Assembly (NCBI GenBank): GCA_965371855.1
Contig: CBDUZZ010000112.1
Coordinates: forward strand, 1 to 8,362
Source: JAADEM01 sp965371855
GTDB taxonomy: Bacteria > Bacteroidota > Bacteroidia > Bacteroidales > Marinilabiliaceae
Direction: 5' to 3'
Length of the DNA: 8,362 bases
Positions 1 through 6,309 of this stretch are shown here, piece after piece. A program made the position numbers and the translations under genes. The notes beneath the pieces are model-generated. The model was not told the origin of the DNA. It ran no database searches and saw only the letters and a program-made list of their open reading frames with translations. Position 1 is the first letter of the stretch. Each line of letters begins with the position of its first letter.

Positions 1-29
1 ATAGAAAATATAAATAATTAATGACTTAT

Positions 30-57
30 GTTAGTGCCATTACTCCCGGGAGGGGAA
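30..57 (+). repeat. 28-base dispersed repeat, copy 1 (inverted relative to 8307-8334)
   Basis: These 28 bases are identical to the reverse complement of 8307-8334. The copy contains the 10-base palindrome CTCCCGGGAG at 43-52 and runs into a G-rich tail that the other copy lacks. Just outside the exact match, 24-29 still weakly resembles the flank of the second copy. Palindromic G/C-rich intergenic repeats of this style are, from memory, common in Bacteroidota genomes. REP-like is the best guess, but no family was checked. Confidence 0.85.
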
Positions 58-65
58 GGGGTGGG
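48..65 (+). other. G-quadruplex motif upstream of trpD
   Basis: Four G-tracts (48-50, 52-55, 58-61, 63-65) are separated by loops of 1, 2 and 1 bases. This satisfies the usual four-tract G-quadruplex pattern with very short loops. It lies on the coding strand, 56 bases before the trpD start, so it would be present in any trp mRNA reading in from upstream. Its first tract is also part of the palindrome CTCCCGGGAG, so the two structures would compete. The motif is seen; folding and any effect on trpD are inference. Confidence 0.6.
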
Positions 66-72
66 TAAAAAG

Positions 73-112
73 AGGGCTGAACAAAAATAAAAGGGCATGA
101 ACAAATCAAAAA
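73..112 (+). repeat. imperfect tandem repeat just before trpD
   Basis: Two adjacent units of about 20 bases (73-91 and 92-112) both read AGGGC, then TGAACAAA, then an A-rich tail. The second unit has an extra A that creates an ATG at 97. That ATG is out of frame with trpD and opens only a 17-codon ORF (97-150) overlapping the trpD start. No promoter or ribosome binding site could be recognised in 1-121. Confidence 0.55.
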
Positions 113-121
113 TTTATTCTT

Positions 122-1114
122 GTGAAACAAACATTACAATATCTATTTAATCATAAAACGCTCAACAGGCAGGAAGCGAAAAGTATTCTTTCAAGCATTG
201 CAAACGGGGAATTCAACCATTCTGAAATAGCATCCTTTCTGACTGTATTCAGAATGAGAACAATAACTGTTGAAGAACTTTCAGGGTTCAGGGATGCACT
301 TCTTGAACTGTGTATCCCGATTGATCTGTCAGACTTTAATACAATTGATATGTGTGGAACAGGCGGTGACGGAAAAAATACGTTTAACATCTCAACTCTT
401 GCATCATTTATTGTTGCCGGAGCAGGTGAGAAAGTTGCCAAGCATGGAAACTACGGAGTGTCATCATCTTGTGGTTCATCAAACGTGATGGAATATCTGG
501 GTTACAGATTTACAAACAATCCCGAAAAATTAAAAAAACAGATAGACAGAGCAGGGATTTGTATTATGCATGCTCCCCTGTTTCATCCCGCTATGAAGTC
601 GGTTGCTCCCATACGTAAAGAACTAAAAATAAAAACCTTTTTTAATATGTTGGGACCTCTTGTGAACCCTTCTTTTCCTCAAAATCAATTGGTTGGGGTT
701 TATGATCTTGAGCTATCAAGACTTTATAACTATATGCTGCAAACTTCAGATAAGAACTATTCAATCATACACTCTTTAGATGGCTATGATGAGGTATCTC
801 TTACCGGTGATTTTAAGGTAGTCTCTAATAGTGGGGAAGTGATTATGTCTCCGGAAAATCTGGGCATGAAAACAGTTGCACCCGAAGCCATTCACGGAGG
901 TAGTTCAATACCTGAAACTGTAAAAATATTTACAGACATTCTCGACGGCAAAGGTGCTGAAGCCCAAAACAGTGTGGTAATAGCCAATGCTGCACTGGGT
1001 CTTCAATGTATTAATCGAGGGAGATCATTGGATGAGCACATTGAAAGAGCCAAGGAATCACTGTTGTCCGGGAAAGCTAAAAAAGCATTAACCACATTAC
1101 TATCTATTAATTGA
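122..1114 (+). CDS. trpD: anthranilate phosphoribosyltransferase
   Basis: TrpD transfers the phosphoribosyl group of PRPP to anthranilate, the second committed step of tryptophan synthesis, in the cytoplasm. The 330-residue length is normal for the single-function enzyme. An N-terminal helical domain (about 1-70) is followed by the PRPP-binding loop GTGGD at 79-83, KHGNYGVSS at 107-115, the anthranilate-binding Arg in IRKEL (165), FFNMLGPLVNP at 173-183, and the metal-binding Asp-Glu pair 223-224. The usual glycine in the RKELG motif is Lys169, a mild oddity. The start is GTG. An in-frame TGA at 98-100 rules out a much longer protein, and residues 2-10 align well with family N-termini. No Shine-Dalgarno sequence is visible, and a G-quadruplex motif lies upstream. 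trpC follows after 6 bases, indicating one operon. No trpG fusion is present, so the glutaminase must be encoded elsewhere. Confidence 0.97.
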   Translation: MKQTLQYLFNHKTLNRQEAKSILSSIANGEFNHSEIASFLTVFRMRTITVEELSGFRDALLELCIPIDLSDFNTIDMCGTGGDGKNTFNISTLASFIVAGAGEKVAKHGNYGVSSSCGSSNVMEYLGYRFTNNPEKLKKQIDRAGICIMHAPLFHPAMKSVAPIRKELKIKTFFNMLGPLVNPSFPQNQLVGVYDLELSRLYNYMLQTSDKNYSIIHSLDGYDEVSLTGDFKVVSNSGEVIMSPENLGMKTVAPEAIHGGSSIPETVKIFTDILDGKGAEAQNSVVIANAALGLQCINRGRSLDEHIERAKESLLSGKAKKALTTLLSIN

Positions 1115-1120
1115 TTTGGC

Positions 1121-1912
1121 ATGACTATTCTTGATGAAATAATTGAATATAAAAGGAAAGAAGTAGAGGAGGCAAAAACAAAAGTCTCTGTAAAGGAATT
1201 AATGCATTACCGACACTTTGACAAGCCTGTTCCATCTTTAAATGAGTTTTTGTTAAATCCTGCTAAAACCGGGATTATAGCAGAGCATAAAAGGAAATCT
1301 CCTTCAAAAGGAATCATTAATGATAAGGCCGATTTGAAAAGCATTGTTATCGGCTATGAAAAGGCTGGTTCTTCAGCTGTTTCTGTTTTAACGGACACAA
1401 ACTTCTTTGGTGGATCAAACAATGACCTGACAACAGCAAGAGACACTATTGCATTACCAATTTTACGTAAAGACTTTATTATTGATACGTATCAAATATA
1501 TGAGTCAAAAGCCATTGGGGCAAGTGCGATATTGCTTATTGCGGCTGTTTTAAGTGTTGAACAGGCTACAGAGCTGGGTTCGCTGGCAAACTATCTGGGC
1601 ATGGAGGTTTTGATGGAATTTCACGATGAAGACGAATTAAGCAGAATGAACCGTTACGTTAGCCTTGCAGGGATAAATAATCGTAATTTGAAAACATTTG
1701 AGGTTGACCTGAGCAAATCTGTTGAATTGGCAAAGAGACTACCGGCTGATATCCCTAAGATTGCTGAGAGTGGAATTCATTCCATTAAAGATATTGACTA
1801 TCTTCTTTCTCATGGGTTTAACGGCTTTTTGATTGGAGAAAATTTCATGAAACAGAATGATCCCGGGATTGCCTGTGTAGAGTTTAGTAAAACAATTGTA
1901 AATTGTAAATGA
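1121..1912 (+). CDS. trpC: indole-3-glycerol phosphate synthase
   Basis: TrpC is the cytoplasmic TIM-barrel enzyme that closes and decarboxylates CdRP to indole-3-glycerol phosphate. At 263 residues it is the normal single-function form, not fused to TrpF. Family motifs are present in order: IIAEHKRKSPSKG (52-64, with Glu55 and Lys57), VSVLTD (88-92 region), LRKDF with general-acid Lys117, LMEFH with Glu166, GINNRNL (Asn186), IAESG (Glu216) and the phosphate-binding FLIGE near 237-240. All the expected catalytic residues can be placed. The ATG start is 6 bases after the trpD stop, with no Shine-Dalgarno sequence, which suggests coupled translation. The last codons (IVNCK) come from a low-complexity stretch of repeated ATTGTAA-like words that continues into the spacer, so the extreme C-terminus may be repeat-derived. 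Confidence 0.97.
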   Translation: MTILDEIIEYKRKEVEEAKTKVSVKELMHYRHFDKPVPSLNEFLLNPAKTGIIAEHKRKSPSKGIINDKADLKSIVIGYEKAGSSAVSVLTDTNFFGGSNNDLTTARDTIALPILRKDFIIDTYQIYESKAIGASAILLIAAVLSVEQATELGSLANYLGMEVLMEFHDEDELSRMNRYVSLAGINNRNLKTFEVDLSKSVELAKRLPADIPKIAESGIHSIKDIDYLLSHGFNGFLIGENFMKQNDPGIACVEFSKTIVNCK

Positions 1913-1942
1913 TAAATGGTTAATGGATCGATAACTGATCAT

Positions 1943-1992
1943 ATGAATTTGATAAACTTTTAACGTTATGAACTTGACAAACTTTCAAATAA
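1943..1992 (+). repeat. tandem duplication of the trpF start region with a 6-codon decoy ORF
   Basis: Bases 1943-1961 match 1968-1986 at 16 of 19 positions, with a period of 25 bases. The first copy encodes MNLINF followed by TAA (1943-1963). The second is the actual trpF start, MNLTNFQ. All three differences are T/C changes. The period is not a multiple of three, so the frames differ. The sequence is of the AACTTT-like low-complexity type also seen in reverse orientation at 3851-3890. The duplication is directly visible; any effect on ribosome loading is inference. Confidence 0.7.
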
Positions 1993-2609
1993 AGGTATGC
2001 GGAATGCGTCATTTAGATAATATCCGCGAGTTGGTTAAATTAAAACCTGATTATATCGGGTTCATATTTTATGATAAATCACGAAGATATTTTGGAAAGA
2101 AGATTGACCCGGAGATATTGAACGCTATTCCATCTTCAATCAAAAAGGTGGGAGTATTTGTTAATGCATCTGAACGAGAGATGAAAAACACAATAGTTCA
2201 AAATGGACTTAATGTAGTTCAGCTACATGGCAATGAATCTCCGGAAATCTGCCAACTAATTCGTTTAGCCGGCGTTGAGGTTATTAAAGTATTTGCTGTG
2301 GATGAATTATTTGATTTTCATTCCATGAAAAGCTATCAGGAGAGTTGTAACTACTATCTTTTCGATACTAAAACAAAAAACTATGGAGGTAGCGGGAAAC
2401 AGTTTAACTGGAGTTTGCTTGACGATCACAATTTTACCAAGCCTGTTTTCCTTAGTGGAGGCATTGGTTTGAAAGATGCTGATAAGATTAAACAGCTTAA
2501 CAATAAGAACATCAAAGTCATTGATATTAACAGCAGGTTCGAAATAGAACCGGGACTTAAAGATATCGGGGCGATAAAAGAGTTTATGAGAATTGTTAAG
2601 AGGAGTTGA
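1968..2609 (+). CDS. trpF: phosphoribosylanthranilate isomerase
   Basis: TrpF carries out the Amadori rearrangement of PRA to CdRP, between the TrpD and TrpC steps. The 213-residue TIM barrel has the family signature KVCGMR at 9-14 with catalytic Cys11, YIGFIFY (29-35), VGVFVN (61-66), VQLHG (84-88), general-acid Asp133 in LFDT, GGSGKQFNW at 140-148, LSGGI at 162-166 and the closing NSRFE..PG.KD stretch (188-199). The core begins at codon 8, so the first seven residues (MNLTNFQ) look like an extension encoded by a tandem repeat. ATG 1968 is kept because no other start lies between it and the conserved core. The spacer after trpC is 55 bases and the one before trpB is 48, both without a recognisable terminator, so operon membership is likely. 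Confidence 0.96.
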   Translation: MNLTNFQIKVCGMRHLDNIRELVKLKPDYIGFIFYDKSRRYFGKKIDPEILNAIPSSIKKVGVFVNASEREMKNTIVQNGLNVVQLHGNESPEICQLIRLAGVEVIKVFAVDELFDFHSMKSYQESCNYYLFDTKTKNYGGSGKQFNWSLLDDHNFTKPVFLSGGIGLKDADKIKQLNNKNIKVIDINSRFEIEPGLKDIGAIKEFMRIVKRS

Positions 2610-2657
2610 GGAATTATTATATTAAGGAAACCAAAATCATGTAACACATTACAAAGC

Positions 2658-3848
2658 ATGAAGAAATCAAAATATAGTGTTGACAAAAATGGAATGTATG
2701 GCCGCTTTGGCGGTGCATATATTCCTGAAATGCTTTATCCCAATATTGAAGCATTAAGAAAGGAGTATCTGACAATAATTGAATCGGCTGACTTTCAGAA
2801 ACAATACAAGATGTTGCTGAAAGATTATGTAGGACGCCCGTCTCCACTGTATAAAGCTGAAGGGTTATCGAAAAAATATAATACAAATATTTATCTGAAA
2901 CGTGAAGACCTGAATCATACCGGAGCACATAAAATAAATAATACTGTAGGGCAGATACTCATTGCAAAGGCGATGGGCAAAAAACGAATCATTGCTGAAA
3001 CGGGTGCCGGACAACATGGGGTTGCCACTGCAACAGCATGTGCTCTAATGGGGCTTCAGTGTGTTGTTTTTATGGGTGAAACAGATATAAAAAGACAAGC
3101 GCCAAACGTAGCACGGATGAAAATGCTTGGAGCTGAAGTGATTCCGGCAATGTCAGGAAATCGGACATTGAAAGATGCTACTAATGAGGCACTGCGTGAT
3201 TGGATAGCAAACCCGGTTGACACATATTATCTTATTGGTTCTGTGGTTGGTCCGCATCCATATCCGGATATAGTTACCCGACTTCAGGCTATTATTAGTG
3301 AAGAGATAAAAGAGCAGATAGCTGAAAAAACCGGTCGTGATTATCCTGACTATCTAGTCGCTTGTGTTGGCGGAGGGAGTAATGCCGCCGGAACCTTCTA
3401 CCACTTCTTTGATGATGAAAGAGTCGGACTAATCGCTGTTGAAGCATCCGGATTAGGAATAGACTCAGGAGAAACTGCTGCTACCATCACTATTGGTGAC
3501 GAAGGTATTATTCACGGCAGCAAAACATATTTGATGCAAAATGAGGACGGACAGATTACCGAACCGTACTCTATTTCAGCAGGTCTTGATTATCCTGGTA
3601 TTGGTCCATTGCATGCACACCTGAAAGATACCGGACGCGCCGAATTCATATCTGCCACCGACAAAGAAGCATTGGAGGCTGTCATGGAGCTAACTCGCAC
3701 AGAAGGAATTATTCCGGCTTTGGAATCTGCTCATGCCCTTGCTGCTCTGAAAATGAAAACTTTTCAACGGGATGATGTAGTTGTAATAACCCTTTCGGGC
3801 AGAGGCGACAAGGATATGGAAACTTACATGAAATATTTTAAGTTGTAA
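2658..3848 (+). CDS. trpB: tryptophan synthase beta chain
   Basis: TrpB is the PLP-dependent subunit of tryptophan synthase that joins indole and serine. It has the usual length, 396 residues, and the N-terminal GRFGGAYIPE (15-24) of TrpB1-type enzymes that pair with TrpA. The PLP lysine is Lys92 in HTGAHKINN. AETGAGQHG (113-121) supplies catalytic Glu114. The phosphate-binding GGGSNAAG is at 238-245, with DYPG at 311-314 and SGRGDKD at 380-386. Nothing essential is missing. The start at 2658 puts the GRFGG motif at the expected distance. A weak dyad TGTAA-CACA-TTACA (2640-2653) lies just before it. trpA follows only after an unusually wide 156-base gap, so the common tight trpB-trpA coupling is absent here. 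Confidence 0.98.
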   Translation: MKKSKYSVDKNGMYGRFGGAYIPEMLYPNIEALRKEYLTIIESADFQKQYKMLLKDYVGRPSPLYKAEGLSKKYNTNIYLKREDLNHTGAHKINNTVGQILIAKAMGKKRIIAETGAGQHGVATATACALMGLQCVVFMGETDIKRQAPNVARMKMLGAEVIPAMSGNRTLKDATNEALRDWIANPVDTYYLIGSVVGPHPYPDIVTRLQAIISEEIKEQIAEKTGRDYPDYLVACVGGGSNAAGTFYHFFDDERVGLIAVEASGLGIDSGETAATITIGDEGIIHGSKTYLMQNEDGQITEPYSISAGLDYPGIGPLHAHLKDTGRAEFISATDKEALEAVMELTRTEGIIPALESAHALAALKMKTFQRDDVVVITLSGRGDKDMETYMKYFKL

Positions 3849-3850
3849 TT

Positions 3851-3890
3851 AGTTTGTCAAGTTGAAAGTTCATAAAGTAATAAAGTTTAA
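3851..3890 (+). repeat. low-complexity AAAGTT-type repeat in the trpB-trpA spacer
   Basis: The stretch reads as degenerate, roughly 8-9-base units (AAAGTTCAT, AAAGTAAT, AAAGTTTA). Its first 13 bases, AGTTTGTCAAGTT (3851-3863), are the exact reverse complement of 1971-1983, inside the trpF start region. It therefore belongs to the same repeat type in the opposite orientation. No terminator hairpin or promoter is evident in it. Confidence 0.5.
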
Positions 3891-3941
3891 TTTAGCCTTT
3901 ATAAGTTACCAAGTGACTACACAAAAAGGAATAGACGAATA

Positions 3942-3989
3942 ATGATTTTGGAAGAAGTTCTAAAATCCCTGCCTGAGAAAGGCAGGTAA
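3942..3989 (+). other. possible 15-codon ORF in the trpB-trpA spacer
   Basis: An ATG at 3942 opens MILEEVLKSLPEKGR, ending in TAA at 3987-3989, 15 bases before trpA. It contains no tryptophan codon, so it is not a classical trp leader peptide. The 3' half is made of the 3968-3986 hairpin sequence. No homology is recognised and no ribosome binding site is clear. It may be a chance ORF or a small peptide that couples translation to trpA. Confidence is low. Confidence 0.15.
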
Positions 3990-3993
3990 AATC
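3961..3993 (+). repeat. palindromic hairpin flanked by 7-base direct repeats
   Basis: CCTGCC (3968-3973) pairs perfectly with GGCAGG (3981-3986) around a 7-base loop. The hairpin is bounded exactly by two copies of TAAAATC (3961-3967 and 3987-3993). A hairpin between direct repeats is what a small inserted palindromic element with target duplication would leave. A wider 8-base stem, ATGATTTT (3942-3949) with AAAATCAT (3988-3995), encloses it. No T-run follows, so it is a poor intrinsic terminator. It could act as an mRNA stability or translation element before trpA. Confidence 0.55.
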
Positions 3994-4004
3994 ATAGATT
4001 AGTC

Positions 4005-4781
4005 ATGAATCGTATAAACGAAACCATAAAAAACAGAAAAGATCTTCTGTCAATCTATTTTACGGCAGGATTTCCCGAGCTGGAAGATACTGTGCCTATT
4101 CTGCAAACACTTGAAAAATCGGGTGTTGACCTTGTAGAGATTGGTATGCCGTTTTCTGACCCACTTGCAGACGGACCTGTGATTCAGGATAGCAGTCTCA
4201 AGGCTCTGCATAATGGCATGAGTTTGAAAGTTCTGTTTGAACAGTTGAAAAATGTAAGAGAAAAGGTGTCAATCCCGATAATTCTAATGGGATATATTAA
4301 TACTGTAATGAAATTTGGAGTTGAGAATTTTATTCGTTCATGTCAGTCTGTTGGCGTCGATGGCACTATCCTGCCAGACCTGCCTTTTAATGAGTTCAAT
4401 GAGAAGTACGCAAAAAGTTTTGAGGACAAAGGTATCTCAAACGTTTTTCTGATTACGCCACAAACTTCCGATGACAGGATACAACTTATTGACAAACACA
4501 CAACAAGTTTCATATACATGGTTTCAAGTGCAGCCGTTACAGGAACTAAAGAAGATGTAACTGAAAACCAGATCAAATATTTTGAACGAGTAAAAGATTT
4601 GCAATTACAGAATCCTGCACTGATAGGATTTGGAATCAGTAACCGCCAAACGTTTCAGCGAGCCTGTCAACATTCTTATGGTGCTATTGTTGGAAGTGCT
4701 TTTATTAAACTGCTTGCAAAGCATGGCAATAATCCCGAAAAAATTAATAAATTTATTTCTTCATTGAAAAAAGATAATTAA
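4005..4781 (+). CDS. trpA: tryptophan synthase alpha chain
   Basis: TrpA cleaves indole-3-glycerol phosphate to indole and glyceraldehyde-3-phosphate and channels indole to TrpB. The 258-residue TIM barrel is slightly short but complete. Visible motifs are YFTAGFP (18-24), VEIGMPFSDPLADGPVIQ (44-61) with catalytic Glu45 and Asp56, MGYINTV (95-101), GTILPDLP (120-127), LITPQTS (149-155), YMVSSAAVTG (171-180), GFGIS (208-212) and the phosphate site IVGSAFI (228-234). The ATG at 4005 has no Shine-Dalgarno sequence; the preceding spacer carries a hairpin and a possible short ORF. It is the last trp gene, and purU starts 20 bases after its stop with no intervening terminator. Confidence 0.97.
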   Translation: MNRINETIKNRKDLLSIYFTAGFPELEDTVPILQTLEKSGVDLVEIGMPFSDPLADGPVIQDSSLKALHNGMSLKVLFEQLKNVREKVSIPIILMGYINTVMKFGVENFIRSCQSVGVDGTILPDLPFNEFNEKYAKSFEDKGISNVFLITPQTSDDRIQLIDKHTTSFIYMVSSAAVTGTKEDVTENQIKYFERVKDLQLQNPALIGFGISNRQTFQRACQHSYGAIVGSAFIKLLAKHGNNPEKINKFISSLKKDN

Positions 4782-4801
4782 CCCTTTTTAAGGCCATAAC
4801 A

Positions 4802-5671
4802 ATGAGCAACATTAAACAACATAATGCAATAATCCGTATTCACTGCCCTGACATGCAGGGGATAATTGCACAAGTAACAAATTTCTTAAATGAATATAAC
4901 GGAAATGTTGTAGCACTCGATCAACATGTTGATGAGGATAACAACCATTTTTTCATGCGTGTAGAATGGGAGATGAAGTCATTTAAACTCTCTTTTGATG
5001 AAATAAAAACGGTTTTCCAAAAGAGGATTGCCAGTCGGTTTCAAATGTACTGGACATTAGATTCCACTGAACATACACCCCGGATGGCACTGTTTGTTTC
5101 TAAGTTATCGCACTGTCTTTACGATCTTCTGGCTCGATATCAGGCTAAAGAATTGGATGTTGAGATACCGGTTATAATCTCCAACCATCTTGCATTGAAA
5201 ACAGTTGCAGAACAATTTGGCATTGAATTTCATTATTTTCCTATAACCAAAGAAAACAAAGCAAAACAGGAAGAAAAAGAGCTTGCTATTCTTAAAGAAA
5301 AGAGTGTTAATTTTGTTGTGCTTGCCCGTTACATGCAAATAATATCTCCTGAATTCATCAGTAATTATCCAAATAAAGTCATCAATATTCACCACTCTTT
5401 TTTGCCTGCTTTTGCAGGAGCTAAACCGTATCATGCAGCATATGAAAGAGGCGTGAAGATAATTGGAGCAACGTGCCATTATGTAACCGAAAATCTTGAT
5501 GCCGGCCCAATTATAGATCAGGATATTATCAGAATATCACATAACGACAGTATAAAAAGTCTTATTCAAAAAGGGAAGGATATTGAAAAAATCGTTCTCT
5601 CCCGGGCTGTAAAAGCTCATGTAAACAGAAAAACTCTCGTTTATAAAAACAGAACAATTATCTTTGATTAA
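4802..5671 (+). CDS. purU: formyltetrahydrofolate deformylase
   Basis: PurU hydrolyses 10-formyl-THF to formate and THF, balancing one-carbon pools and supplying formate for formate-dependent purine synthesis (PurT). The 289 residues show an N-terminal ACT regulatory domain (about 8-85, with HCPDMQGIIAQVTNFL at 14-29), then a formyltransferase-like catalytic domain beginning at MALFVSK (95-101). Key stretches are VIISNH (124-129), VLARYMQI (173-180), INIHHSFLPAFAGAKPYHAA (194-213; Asn195 and His197 are the expected catalytic positions), IGATCHYVTENLDAGPII (221-238; Asp233) and a C-terminal NRTIIFD. The ACT domain distinguishes it from PurN and Fmt. A weak AAGG lies 8 bases before the ATG. The 20-base gap after trpA suggests co-transcription. 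A link through serine, used by TrpB and also a one-carbon donor, is speculative. Confidence 0.95.
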   Translation: MSNIKQHNAIIRIHCPDMQGIIAQVTNFLNEYNGNVVALDQHVDEDNNHFFMRVEWEMKSFKLSFDEIKTVFQKRIASRFQMYWTLDSTEHTPRMALFVSKLSHCLYDLLARYQAKELDVEIPVIISNHLALKTVAEQFGIEFHYFPITKENKAKQEEKELAILKEKSVNFVVLARYMQIISPEFISNYPNKVINIHHSFLPAFAGAKPYHAAYERGVKIIGATCHYVTENLDAGPIIDQDIIRISHNDSIKSLIQKGKDIEKIVLSRAVKAHVNRKTLVYKNRTIIFD

Positions 5672-5730
5672 TCTTAGAATAAAAATTTTCATTAAAGAAG
5701 AGTAATCAGCGTGGGCAAAAATAAGATTTT

Positions 5731-6261
5731 ATGATAAAGGACTTTTTAGCAGCAATTTTTATTCTTTCAATAGTTTCATCCTCCTCTGCTCAGGTGGGGC
5801 CACCTGACGAAAGAGGTTTCCTGGTTAACGTTGGTGAAGTTGCTCCGGATTTCACAATGGAATTAACTTCAGGGGAGGAGATAAAACTGTCAGAACTGAG
5901 AGGAAGAACTGTAATGTTGCAGTTCACTGCGAGCTGGTGTGGTGTTTGTCGTAAAGAGATGCCTCATATTGAAAAACGTATATGGCAGGCATATAAAAAC
6001 AGAGGGCTGTTAGTTTATGCCATTGATCGTGATGAACCCAGGAAGAAAGCCAGGATGCTGAAAAAACAGACAGGAATTTCATATCCTGTTGGGTTGGATC
6101 CGAACGCAGATATCTTTGGTCTTTATGCCGGTAAGAAAGAAGGTGTTACCCGAAATGTGCTTATTGATAAAACAGGAAAAATAATTTATCTGACACGGCT
6201 GTTCAGGGAAGATGAGTTCAATGGTTTGGTGAAGCGGATTGGTGAAGAACTGGAATTGTAA
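5731..6261 (+). CDS. exported TlpA/AhpC-like thioredoxin-fold protein
   Basis: This 176-residue protein starts with a signal peptide: a short charged N-terminus, a hydrophobic core (5-15), and a probable cleavage after SSSSA at position 20. It should therefore act in the periplasm. The mature part is a thioredoxin/peroxiredoxin fold of the TlpA type: GEVAPDFTMELTSGEEIKLSELRG (35-58), ASWCGVCRKEMP (67-78) with redox cysteines 70 and 73, and GVTRNVLIDKTGKI (138-151). The position that is usually the cis-proline of thioredoxins is Thr140, followed by an Arg as in peroxiredoxins, so the redox behaviour may differ from classical TlpA. The likely role is thiol-disulfide exchange or reduction of an envelope partner; the substrate is unknown. 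It lies 59 bases after purU, and the join to the operon is uncertain. Confidence 0.88.
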   Translation: MIKDFLAAIFILSIVSSSSAQVGPPDERGFLVNVGEVAPDFTMELTSGEEIKLSELRGRTVMLQFTASWCGVCRKEMPHIEKRIWQAYKNRGLLVYAIDRDEPRKKARMLKKQTGISYPVGLDPNADIFGLYAGKKEGVTRNVLIDKTGKIIYLTRLFREDEFNGLVKRIGEELEL

Positions 6262-6268
6262 ATCAACA

Positions 6269-6284
6269 ATTGAATATGTTCAAT
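6269..6284 (+). promoter_or_regulatory. short dyad before the nuclease fusion gene
   Basis: ATTGAA and TTCAAT form a perfect 6-base dyad around TATG, midway in the 48-base gap between the TlpA-like gene and the gene at 6310. It has neither the length nor a T-tail of a terminator. It could be an operator for the downstream gene, or chance in AT-rich DNA. Confidence 0.2.
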
Positions 6285-6309
6285 AGTTACAGGGCAAAAA
6301 GCAAACGAC

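Noticed and set aside
1..21. Possible C-terminal end of an upstream gene such as trpG (frame 1 reads IENINN then TAA)
   Set aside because: Six codons are too few to support any gene, and the other frames also close quickly.
97..150. 17-codon ORF overlapping the trpD start as a trp leader peptide
   Set aside because: It has no tryptophan codons (MNKSKIYSCETNITISI), no terminator-antiterminator pair follows, and it lies inside the operon rather than ahead of trpE.
151..441. 96-residue minus-strand ORF inside trpD
   Set aside because: It lies wholly within a well-supported gene, has no recognisable domain, and is a shadow of trpD.
2617..2928. 103-residue minus-strand ORF over the trpB start
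   Set aside because: It overlaps conserved trpB coding sequence and its composition is that of a reverse-strand shadow.
3968..3986. Intrinsic terminator between trpB and trpA
   Set aside because: The stem is only 6 bases and is followed by TAAAATCATAG, not a T-run; trpA directly downstream belongs to the same pathway.
4782..4801. Terminator in the trpA-purU gap
   Set aside because: There is a short T-run but no preceding G/C-rich stem.
5105..5479. 124-residue minus-strand ORF inside purU
   Set aside because: It overlaps the PurU catalytic domain, and its Phe/Cys-rich translation has no family features.
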